Shown: positions 36,805 through 44,753 of the stretch, piece after piece
How the letters are laid out: the number at the start of each line of letters is the position of its first letter
Position numbering within the stretch: the stretch's first letter is position 1
NCBI GenBank assembly: GCA_029067085.1
Contig: JAIEFE010000004.1
Location: 105,532-169,531 of the forward strand
Source of the DNA: Lachnospiraceae bacterium
GTDB taxonomy: Bacteria; Bacillota; Clostridia; Lachnospirales; Lachnospiraceae
Direction: 5' to 3'
Length of the DNA stretch: 64,000 nt
Made by a program: the position numbers and the translations under genes
Notes under the pieces: model-generated
What the model saw: only the letters and a program-made list of their open reading frames with translations
Told to the model about the DNA's origin: nothing
The model's database searches: none

Positions 36805-38148
36805 TCAGCTTTCTCTCTTCAACGTGACATTGCTGATATGAACTGTTGCAGTAGAACCCTGTCTTCCCAGATTGAATTCCACGCGGGCATTCGCATCATC
36901 ATATTCCGTCATATCAAACCGATGCGTAAAGGTCTGTTTCTCTGTCGTCAAACTGACTTTCGTATCCGCCAAATATCTGAAATAACCTCTGTCGGGCGCT
37001 GTGATATTCGTAACCATGGTACGCGCTTCATCCGCATACGCATCATAACGCAGCTCATATTTTGCGCCTTTCGCGACAGGAATATCCGCCTGCACGATCT
37101 GTACGCTATGCTGCATACCGCCTTGCTCCACTGTCGTGATATGCAGCGTATTGCCGCTTATTTGGGTTTCTGCCTCTCCTCCATCCGCCAGCAGGAGCCC
37201 CCAGTTTGCATCCTCTTTCGTCAAATCTTCCGCTGTCGCAAAGTCGCCGTTCATGCAGTAATTTCCCTTCTCATCCGGATCCCGCAAAACGACTTTCTTC
37301 TTCTCGGGTTTTACAACATTCGTGTCATAGCTGTCCTTCGCGTATACCTTGACATAATCAATGACAAATTGCGCATCCTCCCCAAACACCGCGTCATTGT
37401 CGGGATAGCCGACCCAGCTTCCGCCAACCGCCAAATTCAGGATGATATAAAACGGCTGATCATAGGGCGCCGGATAAGGCACTTCTTCGCATCCCGGTCT
37501 TTTGGTAAACCAGTCATTTGCCGTGTAAAACAACGTGCCATCCACATAAAATCGAAATTCACCGGGATCCCATTCGCATGCAAAGACATGAAAATCCGAT
37601 CCGAAATCCGCTGCCCCCTCCGGCAGATCATATTTCCCCTGACTCTCTGTGTGGGGTTCTCCGAAGTGCAGCGTTCCATATGATCTGGAAAGCTTGTCTC
37701 CATGCACTTCCATGATATCGATTTCCCCGCACTTGGGCCACTGTCCATAGTAATCCTCATCCGCCGGCATCATCCAAAATGCAGGCAGAAATCCTTTCCC
37801 TTTCGGTATTTTTGCCCTTGCTTCAAATCTTCCATAGGTAAACTCATGCTTACCCTGCGTGTTGATCCTGCCCGAAAGATATGTCTTATACCGCTGCCCA
37901 CCTCGTTCCTCGTATATGGCGTTGCCCGCTTCATCCAGCCGCTCCGTCGGTCTGATGTAGAGCAGTCCGTCCTTTATATAGGTATTTTCTTCTGAAACAA
38001 CGTATTCCTGCAGTTCCGCATTGACCCAGCCCGGCTCATGCTTCTCAAAACTCCAGTTATCCGGATTCAGTGTATCTCCGTCAAAGTTATCTTCCCATAC
38101 AAGCTTATAAGACTGATCCATTTCGCCCTTTTTCGTCGCTGTACTCAT
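36805..38148 (-). CDS. GH16 family beta-glucanase with C-terminal CBM-like domain
   Basis: The 447-residue protein carries the GH16 catalytic motif GEIDIMEVHG with nucleophile Glu142 and acid/base Glu147, preceded by the family opening KLVWEDNFDG and GRFEARAKIPKGKGFLPAFWMMP. It most resembles laminarinase/lichenase-type enzymes acting on beta-1,3 or mixed beta-glucans. Residues about 285-447 look like a CBM4/9-type sandwich. No signal peptide is present, although AGGAG correctly precedes the ATG, so it would act inside the cell or leave by another route. Confidence 0.9.
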   Translation of the reverse strand: MSTATKKGEMDQSYKLVWEDNFDGDTLNPDNWSFEKHEPGWVNAELQEYVVSEENTYIKDGLLYIRPTERLDEAGNAIYEERGGQRYKTYLSGRINTQGKHEFTYGRFEARAKIPKGKGFLPAFWMMPADEDYYGQWPKCGEIDIMEVHGDKLSRSYGTLHFGEPHTESQGKYDLPEGAADFGSDFHVFACEWDPGEFRFYVDGTLFYTANDWFTKRPGCEEVPYPAPYDQPFYIILNLAVGGSWVGYPDNDAVFGEDAQFVIDYVKVYAKDSYDTNVVKPEKKKVVLRDPDEKGNYCMNGDFATAEDLTKEDANWGLLLADGGEAETQISGNTLHITTVEQGGMQHSVQIVQADIPVAKGAKYELRYDAYADEARTMVTNITAPDRGYFRYLADTKVSLTTEKQTFTHRFDMTEYDDANARVEFNLGRQGSTATVHISNVTLKRES

Positions 38149-38240
38149 GGTTATTTCTCCTGAAATATTTAGTTTCCTTCTGTCGTTCGGCTCATAATCT
38201 TACTCCTTGTCGGAGTGCTGATTCGCCCCTATCTCTGATG

Positions 38241-38329
38241 CTGTTATGCTGCATGACGCCAACAAGAATTACGCAGTAATTCTTGCGACGCAGACTGCCG
38301 AGTCTGCGTCTATTATAGCATAAAAACAG
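38241..38329. repeat. Palindromic interspersed element, 89 bases
   Basis: Outer arms CTGTTATGCT and AGCATAAAAACAG pair imperfectly. Inside are two perfect hairpins, AAGAATTAC-GCA-GTAATTCTT (38264-38284) and GACGCAGACT-GCCG-AGTCTGCGTC (38287-38310). The GCA-loop hairpin followed by GAGTCTGC also occurs in the element at 7854-7981. It could also end transcription of the kinase gene on the minus strand, but no T-run follows. Confidence 0.6.
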
Positions 38330-38372
38330 ATAAAGCATAGCCATTCTGATAAATTTTATCTCTTACATAACT

Positions 38373-39197
38373 TCACTCACTGTATAGTGTGCCAGTTTCA
38401 AATCCGCCTAAAAATGCCAGTGTCTTTGATGCCTGCAGACTTCCTTCTTCCATTGCCAAATTTATATCATGATGATTCAGATATGATGCAATAAATGCTG
38501 CGTGGTAACTGTCGCCACACCCTGTAGTATCGACAATTTCTTCCACAGAAATAGCCTCAGTACGATATTCTTTACCACGATAAAAAGTAACACTTCCCTT
38601 TTCTGCTAAAGTTGCATTAAAAATACCATGATACAATTTAGACCAATTTTTCAAAACCTTAAGCGTCTGCTCATCTCCACTGAAGAAAATATAATCAATT
38701 TGATTGACGATATCTTTTAATTTTTCAAAATCTCTGAACACATCAAAATCAACTGCCATCTGATATCCATATTCCGATTTCAACTCAAAAACTTCTTGAA
38801 AATTAGTACTGAAATAGTTGATAAATACGACATCTGTTTCTTTCAATTTTTTCTTATCAATTTCAGTCAACCTAAAATTCTGATATACTCCTCCATCCCA
38901 TGAGTCAGGCTTAAAATATCGGTTTCCTCCTGAGTCGTGATATATTGTGTTTGTTGCTGTTCTTCCGTTATTTACAACGTGCACACAAGACATATCTATT
39001 GTTTTTCTCTCTTTGATACACTGAATCACTTTTTGGGCAATATGGTCATCCCCAATTGCACCCATAAGACTTATACTGACATGAGGATATTTTGAAATAG
39101 TCATTGCAAAATTCAGTGCTTCTCCACCTAACCTAATCTCATCTGTATCGGCAAAAACATCTGCACAAATCGTTGACATTGCCACTATTTTAACCAC
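38373..39197 (-). CDS. PfkB family carbohydrate kinase
   Basis: The 274-residue protein has the PfkB signatures: GGEALNFAMTIS near the start and DTTGCGDSYHAAFIAS with the catalytic Asp near the end. It is similar in length to fructoselysine 6-kinase (FrlD) type enzymes, but the sugar cannot be assigned. No sugar transporter or deglycase gene lies beside it. Base composition is more AT-rich than neighbours, which may indicate transfer. Confidence 0.88.
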   Translation of the reverse strand: MVKIVAMSTICADVFADTDEIRLGGEALNFAMTISKYPHVSISLMGAIGDDHIAQKVIQCIKERKTIDMSCVHVVNNGRTATNTIYHDSGGNRYFKPDSWDGGVYQNFRLTEIDKKKLKETDVVFINYFSTNFQEVFELKSEYGYQMAVDFDVFRDFEKLKDIVNQIDYIFFSGDEQTLKVLKNWSKLYHGIFNATLAEKGSVTFYRGKEYRTEAISVEEIVDTTGCGDSYHAAFIASYLNHHDINLAMEEGSLQASKTLAFLGGFETGTLYSE

Positions 39198-39237
39198 ATT
39201 TTTCCTCCTTTCATTTACAATATTTTCGCATCACATA

Positions 39238-39885
39238 CTAAAGTTCTATCCTTTCACTGTGTTTCATCTGCTCCAATACTTTCTCATAATACTGCTGCTG
39301 GTAGAGCAATCGCTCCGCGATCATCTGTCTGGCAGTCTCAGTTCCGGATTTTTCACCAAGCCGCCAGTTGATCCAGTCCAGCTTCTCCTGAAGCCATTTG
39401 CGCTTATCCTCTATCTTCAGATTACGGAAACCTGCCCATTCCATTGCATCATAGATTCGATAGGCATCAAAACGGTCTACATCATCCGCATCCCCGATGC
39501 TGTATGCAAACGCTGTTTTCTCTCCGGGAAAGTCCGCCTTGCCGTCTACATGGATTGCAATGCCATAACAGATCTCCTGCACCCGTTCTTTGCTCAGATC
39601 AAGCTGCTCCAGAAAAGGTCTTGCCAGCCGGGCTGACATTCGCCCGTGTTCCTGCCAGACGTTCTCCCTCTCAAATGGCATGGCATAACCCACATCATGC
39701 AAAAGTCCGCCGATGATCAGTCCTTCTTCGTCCAGCCCCTCCCTGCGGGCAATCTCTCCGGCCGCATGAGCCACCCGATAGGAATGCTGCAGGCGGTACT
39801 CCCCATCAGCGGGATGTTCCTTAAAAAAGGCACAGTTTGCAAACTGCTCTTTCAGAAAAGCTTCAGTTTTCTCGATATTTGTCAT
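39238..39885 (-). CDS. HD-domain hydrolase
   Basis: The 215-residue protein has LQHSYRVAHAAGEIARREGLDEEG and GGLLHDVGYAMPF, the first His and the HD pair of the metal site, with later QEHGRMSARL and GDADDVDRFDAY. It belongs to the YedJ/YueE-like single-domain HD group; substrate unknown. GAGGAATGCGGT precedes the start. It lies upstream of the PfkB kinase gene with a 40-base gap. Confidence 0.87.
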   Translation of the reverse strand: MTNIEKTEAFLKEQFANCAFFKEHPADGEYRLQHSYRVAHAAGEIARREGLDEEGLIIGGLLHDVGYAMPFERENVWQEHGRMSARLARPFLEQLDLSKERVQEICYGIAIHVDGKADFPGEKTAFAYSIGDADDVDRFDAYRIYDAMEWAGFRNLKIEDKRKWLQEKLDWINWRLGEKSGTETARQMIAERLLYQQQYYEKVLEQMKHSERIEL

Positions 39886-39992
39886 ACCGCATTCCTCCTC
39901 AAATCATCCTTTGTCCCTCAACGGCTGACTGTTTTGCACCATTTTCTCAGATATTCATGTACCAGTACCTTTTTGATCCGTTCCATTTTATC

Positions 39993-40580
39993 TCACCCTT
40001 CGGACAACTTTCTCATTTTAGCAGAATACTTTTCCCATACTTGCGGTATTTTTTCTTTTATAAAGAGCGCATAGGAGCATTCCGGTGTTTCCATCATGTT
40101 CTTTTCTTCTAAATATTCGACACAGCAAGAATACCACCATTCTAATTGCTGCTGCGATTTGACTTCAAAACGACCGATCTTCAATTTACCTTGCTTCACA
40201 TATTCCATAAATAAATCATACGCATTTTCCACTCGGGTACAGTTTGATACTTCAATGGGCTCTGTCGCCAATCTCGCACATGGGATATTTTTAAACGGAA
40301 TGACCTGATCTTCTTCTACATGGACTTCGTAGAGATACCCGCTCACGCCTTCTGATACTTCTTTCAGTGCATTCGGATACAATTCGTGATAGACAGGTAT
40401 TTCACTGCCGCCTTCAAACCCATAAGGGAACCAATAATAGGGCCTTGCCACTGCATTGCATAGATAGAAAGCGGCAACCACGTCTATGGTGGTCATATAT
40501 ACATATGGCCGGTCATGATCTGCCTGATTTGGTTTTAATATTTTTATATTTGCCGTGTTACTTCCATGGTATAATGTCAT
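39993..40580 (-). CDS. Uncharacterised protein with LYHGS start (ART-like)
   Basis: The 195-residue soluble protein begins MTLYHGSNTANIKILKP and continues with VYMTTIDVVAAFYL, an arrangement like DUF3990-type and other ADP-ribosyltransferase-fold proteins in which the HGS and a later S/T-rich strand form the NAD pocket. I cannot place it in a characterised family, and ADP-ribosyl transfer is only an inference. AGGGGAG precedes the ATG. No partner gene for a toxin system is adjacent. Confidence 0.65.
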   Translation of the reverse strand: MTLYHGSNTANIKILKPNQADHDRPYVYMTTIDVVAAFYLCNAVARPYYWFPYGFEGGSEIPVYHELYPNALKEVSEGVSGYLYEVHVEEDQVIPFKNIPCARLATEPIEVSNCTRVENAYDLFMEYVKQGKLKIGRFEVKSQQQLEWWYSCCVEYLEEKNMMETPECSYALFIKEKIPQVWEKYSAKMRKLSEG

Positions 40581-40622
40581 TCTATCTCCCCTAAAAAGGT
40601 TCTGCTCAGTTGCTAAGACAGC

Positions 40623-40925
40623 TTATACACGAGCATTATAGTAATCGCAAAATGCATGGCTCAGCTTTGTGAGTATCTCCGTCATTGTAGTATCTGTAAT
40701 CTGACTGATTGTCTCGTCCGCTGCGAGTTCTCCATTAATCAGCACTTCATACTGTCTGGCAGACAGGCTGTTCTCATCTCTAAGATGAACGATCGGAAAT
40801 GTCACGCTCATTTCTTTGTATCCTTCCCGGATGCTTTGAATCATCGGAACATAAGCATCATTTTCAGCAAATACGGGCACGATATCTTTTCCAAATAGTA
40901 ATTCAATATTTGTAATTTCGCTCAT
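40623..40925 (-). CDS. Stand-alone FlhA C-terminal (FHIPEP)-like domain protein
   Basis: The 100-residue protein starts at 40925 behind AAAGGAG. Its first 70 residues resemble one subdomain of the FlhA/FHIPEP cytoplasmic region: IELLFGKDIVPVFAEN, a helix with SIREGYKE, PIVHLRDENSLSARQYEVLINGE. In FlhA this part follows the membrane domain of the flagellar export gate; here there is no membrane region and no flagellar gene nearby. A repurposed adaptor or domestication remnant is possible. The similarity is by eye. Confidence 0.6.
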   Translation of the reverse strand: MSEITNIELLFGKDIVPVFAENDAYVPMIQSIREGYKEMSVTFPIVHLRDENSLSARQYEVLINGELAADETISQITDTTMTEILTKLSHAFCDYYNARV

Positions 40926-41167
40926 TGCTTTAGCTCCTTTCATAACATATCTTTCAATCTTGAAAACATATGGCCGGTCACTTTTTTGATTATATCATTT
41001 CCATACTTCATTTGCCACATGAATGTAAGACATACCGACTGTTGCTCTCTACAAACCGAAACATGTATGGAGTACGTGACATAAATGCAAGGTGATGGTG
41101 GTGGTTAGCTTCGGCCATATCGTGTATACTGTATCTATAGTATTCAGGAAAGGGATCGGGACAGGAT

Positions 41168-41839
41168 ATGAAATTAGAGGAAAAATTACAGTTGTTGAGA
41201 AAACAAAACGGTTTGTCCCAAGAGCAGCTTGCCGACAGACTGGGCATTGCCAGACAGACCGTCAGCAAATGGGAGACAGGTCAGGCAGTTCCGGAGCTGA
41301 ATGGTCTCATCCTGCTAAGTGATTTATACGGTGTAACAATTGACCGCATAGTGAAGGAAGATGAAGCCTGCAATCTTTCATTAAATCCGGGAACGGATCT
41401 TACTATCAACAAAATCGTTTCCTTTCTGATCCGTGCAAAGCAAAATACTTATGCCGGGAAAGCGCAGGAAATCAAGCCTTCAAGGCCACAGTCCCATGAT
41501 TTCTACTATGAAGAAGAAACGTACACTTATTATGATACGTATCTGGGCGGGGAAAAGTTTGCGGGAGAAGAAGCGGTATGGGATCATACTGCACCAATCT
41601 GGAGTATGAATTACGCCGGTAGAGTAATCGGAGAACCCTTTAACGGAGATTTTCTGAAAGAGGCGCTGCGTCATGTCCCTGCAAAAACCCCATTCCGCGG
41701 ACCGGAAATCTATACCAGGGGAGCATACCGTTACCATAGCAGGGTAAATGGTGATTTCATCTGGTTTCAGGGGTATGAGGAAATTTTTTACGAAGAAGAA
41801 CGGATTTACGAGTGCTACTACCACGGGGGAGCGCTGTAA
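41168..41839 (+). CDS. XRE-type regulator with DUF5680 domain
   Basis: The 223-residue protein has an N-terminal XRE helix-turn-helix (about 1-65: RKQNGLSQEQLADRLGIARQTVSKWETG) and a C-terminal DUF5680 domain (about 85-223: SFLIRAKQNTYAGKA, DTYLGGEKFAGEEAVW, YHGGAL). DUF5680 is often found fused to such regulators and probably binds a ligand. GGGACAGGAT precedes the ATG; an extended -10 TGTATACT lies about 55 bases upstream. Its stop overlaps the convergent Nudix gene by 22 bases. Confidence 0.9.
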   Translation: MKLEEKLQLLRKQNGLSQEQLADRLGIARQTVSKWETGQAVPELNGLILLSDLYGVTIDRIVKEDEACNLSLNPGTDLTINKIVSFLIRAKQNTYAGKAQEIKPSRPQSHDFYYEEETYTYYDTYLGGEKFAGEEAVWDHTAPIWSMNYAGRVIGEPFNGDFLKEALRHVPAKTPFRGPEIYTRGAYRYHSRVNGDFIWFQGYEEIFYEEERIYECYYHGGAL

Positions 41840-42219
41840 ACCTTCAATTTTTCTATTAATCCTTTATCCGCCGGAAGCCATTCCACGCTGTCCAAATGAT
41901 CTCTCGTCAGCCATCTTGCGGCTTCATGCTCTTTTAACACAAGATTTCCAGATTTGACTGTACAGAAAAAACATTCCATTGACAGGTGAAAGGTCGGATA
42001 ATCATATTCCACGGTATCAAACAAGTCGCCCACTTCGATTTCCGTATCTAGTTCTTCTCGAATCTCTCTGACAAGAGCCTGTTGAGGCGTTTCGCCCTCT
42101 TCAATCTTGCCGCCGGGGAACTCCCAGCCGTCCTTGAACTCACCGTAACCTCTCTGGGTAGCAAAGATTTTATCGCCGTGAACGATGATGGCGGCTGCTA
42201 CTTTGACTGTTTTCATCAT
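41818..42219 (-). CDS. Nudix hydrolase, MutT (8-oxo-dGTP diphosphatase) type
   Basis: The 133-residue protein has a full Nudix box, GGKIEEGETPQQALVREIREEL, and the MutT-like opening KVAAAIIVHGDKIFATQRGYG. MutT enzymes remove oxidised dGTP and prevent mutations. It lies three bases after yaaA, which follows a peroxiredoxin gene, so it is the last gene of an apparent oxidative-stress operon. Confidence 0.92.
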   Translation of the reverse strand: MMKTVKVAAAIIVHGDKIFATQRGYGEFKDGWEFPGGKIEEGETPQQALVREIREELDTEIEVGDLFDTVEYDYPTFHLSMECFFCTVKSGNLVLKEHEAARWLTRDHLDSVEWLPADKGLIEKLKVYSAPPW

Positions 42220-42222
42220 CCG

Positions 42223-42972
42223 TCAGTGCACCTGCCTTTCAAACACATACTCCGTCTCAGACGACAAATCGTCTCGATAAAGATATCCCAGCCTGTTAAA
42301 CGCCTTCATATCTTCCGGATCTTCAACGTTGTTTTCCGCCATAAACCGCACCATCTCACCTCTGGCCATCTTTGCATAAGTTCCCTTGGTGATGATCCTG
42401 CCGCCGGACAGTTCTCCGAATGTAACCGTAATATAAGTATCCTTCGGTTTCAAATACTTTTCGATGCACTTTGCATATTCTTTGGATGCCAGATTGATAA
42501 TAACGCCCGAATCATCCCGGACTTTCTCATATAATCCAATCCCCCAAAAATCATACAGATCTTTATATCCCGAAATAGACGCTCTGGCCTGCATTTCCAA
42601 TCTGTATGGCGTCACGCCATCCATCGGCTTAAGCACGCCATAAAAAGCAGATAGGATTCGAAGATGCTCCTGCACATAAGCAAGCTGTCCGTCCTCAAAC
42701 ACCGCCGGCGCCATATACTGATAGGCGATGCCCTCATACGAAAGCACCGCCGGCGTCAACTGTTTTCGGATATCCATATGCTTCAATCTGTCAAAATTCT
42801 GCTCTGCGATCTTGTCATTACAATTCCAAAGCTTTTTCAGCTCCGCATAGGATTTCGACTTCAGCCAACTTAAAATCTCTTCCGTTTGCTCTAAAAATAC
42901 GGGCATTCCCTGTATTTCAAGCGAATCCGTATCCACATTCATTTTCTTAGCCGGTGAAAGAATGATCTTCAT
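42223..42972 (-). CDS. yaaA: Peroxide stress protein YaaA
   Basis: The 249-residue protein matches the YaaA/DUF328 family: MKIILSPAKKMN at the start, PAVLSYEGIAYQYM, and ILSAFYGVLKPMDGVTPYRLEM. In E. coli YaaA limits free iron and protects DNA and protein during peroxide stress. Its ATG shares a base with the upstream peroxiredoxin stop (TAATG), which implies coupled translation. Confidence 0.94.
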   Translation of the reverse strand: MKIILSPAKKMNVDTDSLEIQGMPVFLEQTEEILSWLKSKSYAELKKLWNCNDKIAEQNFDRLKHMDIRKQLTPAVLSYEGIAYQYMAPAVFEDGQLAYVQEHLRILSAFYGVLKPMDGVTPYRLEMQARASISGYKDLYDFWGIGLYEKVRDDSGVIINLASKEYAKCIEKYLKPKDTYITVTFGELSGGRIITKGTYAKMARGEMVRFMAENNVEDPEDMKAFNRLGYLYRDDLSSETEYVFERQVH

Positions 42973-43424
42973 TACACTTCACCCAGCATCTTCTCCGGGT
43001 CATCCGCCGCTTTCACCTTATCGTTAGCCCTAACAATCATTCCATTCTCATCGATCAAATATGTGGTGCGTACGACTCCCATCGAAACCTTGCCGTAGTT
43101 TTTCTTTTCCTTCCACACATCGTATGCCTCAATGACCTTCCGCTCCGGATCCGCCAGCAAGGTAAATGCCAGCCCATACTTCTCTTCAAATTTTTTATGG
43201 GAAGCAACCGTATCTTTACTGATTCCGATTACAACAGCTCCTTTTTCCAGAAACTGCGGATATCTCTCCGAAAAGCCGCAGGCCTGCTTGGTACATCCCG
43301 GCGTATTGTCCTTGGGATAAAAATATAGAATAACCTTTTTGCCCTTGTATTCTTCTAATGTATGCATTACGCCATTCTGATCCGGCAGTTCAAATGCCGG
43401 TGCTTTTGTTCCAACTTCTAACAT
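42972..43424 (-). CDS. bcp: Thioredoxin-dependent peroxiredoxin, BCP/PrxQ type
   Basis: The 150-residue enzyme reduces hydrogen peroxide and organic peroxides. It has the DNTPGCTKQACGF motif with both the peroxidatic and the resolving cysteine five residues apart, as in PrxQ. GGAGGCAGAC precedes the ATG. It is the first gene of the bcp-yaaA-Nudix set; a nitroreductase gene lies 74 bases upstream. Confidence 0.96.
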   Translation of the reverse strand: MLEVGTKAPAFELPDQNGVMHTLEEYKGKKVILYFYPKDNTPGCTKQACGFSERYPQFLEKGAVVIGISKDTVASHKKFEEKYGLAFTLLADPERKVIEAYDVWKEKKNYGKVSMGVVRTTYLIDENGMIVRANDKVKAADDPEKMLGEV

Positions 43425-43498
43425 GTCTGCCTCCTATTGCTTGGTGCTAATTTTTCTGTCATTTCAACAATATTAAATATCCTTCAATCACATATTGA

Positions 43499-44026
43499 TC
43501 ACCTGACAAAATAAACATAATCCTCTTTTCTCGGTGCAGCTTCCTTTAGAGGCTCTGCCGCATACCCAAGAATCACATGACCGATTCCTTCGTAATCCCC
43601 CTCAATACCCAGATCCTTCAGGATCTCCTTCCCTTCCGGCGACTCGAATTCCTCCTTCGCTCTGTGAATCCAACAGCTGCCCACTCCGAGATCAGCCGCT
43701 GCATTCATGAGATTACCCATTACAAGACTGCCATCATAAAGGTATGTACCTATCGCCTTGTTGCCCAGAACGATCAAAAGCTCCGGTGCTCCATAAAAAG
43801 GATCGAAACCGTCTCCCTGCCCCATGATCTTTGCATTCATGACAGAAAGCTTGTCCCGCAGTTCTTTATTGGTAACCGCGATAATAATAGGTGCCTGCTT
43901 TCCCATCCCTGTGGGTGCATAAGTTCCGGCTTTGATGATTGCCTGCAGTTTTTCCTCCTCGATCAGTTCCGGCTTGTAAGCACGACAGCTTCTTCTTGTT
44001 TCTAATACTTTTAACGTTTCTGACAT
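43499..44026 (-). CDS. Nitroreductase family protein
   Basis: A 175-residue FMN-dependent oxidoreductase of the nitroreductase fold: TRRSCRAYKPELI binds FMN, PTGMGKQAPIIIAVT and LGVGSCWIHRAKE follow as usual. Substrate not known; such enzymes reduce nitro compounds or quinones. AGGAGGGCTC precedes the ATG. It may be transcribed with the peroxiredoxin set downstream. Confidence 0.92.
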   Translation of the reverse strand: MSETLKVLETRRSCRAYKPELIEEEKLQAIIKAGTYAPTGMGKQAPIIIAVTNKELRDKLSVMNAKIMGQGDGFDPFYGAPELLIVLGNKAIGTYLYDGSLVMGNLMNAAADLGVGSCWIHRAKEEFESPEGKEILKDLGIEGDYEGIGHVILGYAAEPLKEAAPRKEDYVYFVR

Positions 44027-44055
44027 TTTATGAGCCCTCCTTTTTCTGTTTCCTT

Positions 44056-44571
44056 CTATGATTTTTCATATGCCAGCCTCGGGTAACAATCTTCCTCCAC
44101 ATAAATGGTGCCGCAATGCGTAAAACCGCACTTTTCAAGTAATTTCTGCATGACCCGATTGTCACCATGAGTATCCACGCGCAAATGACCACATTTCTCA
44201 AAAGCCCAGTCAATGCAAAATTTTCCTATGCCTTTTACGCTTCCGTCTCCTGCCAGCCGATGAACTACCCCATACGCGCTGTCATCCAGCCAGCCGCCGT
44301 CTTCTATCACGCGGTAGGTTGGTTCGATATCTTCACCGTATCGGAAGAAAAATGTACCGACGATCCTTTCGTCACAAATACACACATAGCTGTTTTGAGC
44401 GGCAATATCTGCATGAATCAATGCTTCCGGCGGCCAGTTTGTTGGCCCCCACTGGTTCGGGTTGCCGTGCTCTGCCATAAAATGTCTGGCATATTCATAG
44501 ATTTCCATGATCCGTTGAAAGTCTTTTTCTGTTGCGTGACGTATTCTCATTTCTTTAGACATCTTTCTCAT
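44056..44571 (-). CDS. GNAT family N-acetyltransferase
   Basis: The 171-residue protein has the GNAT fold with RIRHATEKDFQRIMEIYEYAR at the start and VHRLAGDGSVKGIGKFCIDWAF as the CoA loop, near-canonical for the streptothricin-like subgroup. Three in-frame ATG codons compete at the 5' end (44571, 44562, 44550) and none has a strong ribosome site; the longest is given. It lies 29 bases before the nitroreductase gene on the same strand. Confidence 0.85.
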   Translation of the reverse strand: MRKMSKEMRIRHATEKDFQRIMEIYEYARHFMAEHGNPNQWGPTNWPPEALIHADIAAQNSYVCICDERIVGTFFFRYGEDIEPTYRVIEDGGWLDDSAYGVVHRLAGDGSVKGIGKFCIDWAFEKCGHLRVDTHGDNRVMQKLLEKCGFTHCGTIYVEEDCYPRLAYEKS

Positions 44572-44581
44572 AACGCATCTT

Positions 44582-44737
44582 CTATTTCTTTTCTTCTCGC
44601 AATTCAGCTATCTTTTTTTTGGCCTCATCCAGATCCTTGCATCCGTTAACTATCATCTCAATCATCTGTAATATACCGTCGTACTGTCTGTCATGATTTC
44701 TGCTTTTACCTCCATTCCGTTTCCTCCTTCCGGACAT
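44582..44737 (-). CDS. Possible small basic helical protein, 51 residues
   Basis: A frame not overlapping other genes begins MSGRRKRNGGKSRNHD and ends in a charged helix (CKDLDEAKKKIAELREEKK). It fills the gap between the aminotransferase and acetyltransferase genes. AGCAGG lies too close to the ATG to be a good ribosome site, so coding is doubtful. No function can be given. Confidence 0.3.
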   Translation of the reverse strand: MSGRRKRNGGKSRNHDRQYDGILQMIEMIVNGCKDLDEAKKKIAELREEKK

Positions 44738-44753
44738 CCTGCTTTTACAATGA

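Noticed and set aside
41008..41268. Minus-strand ORF of 86 codons opposite the XRE regulator
   Set aside because: Overlaps the start of a well-supported gene on the other strand and lacks a ribosome site.
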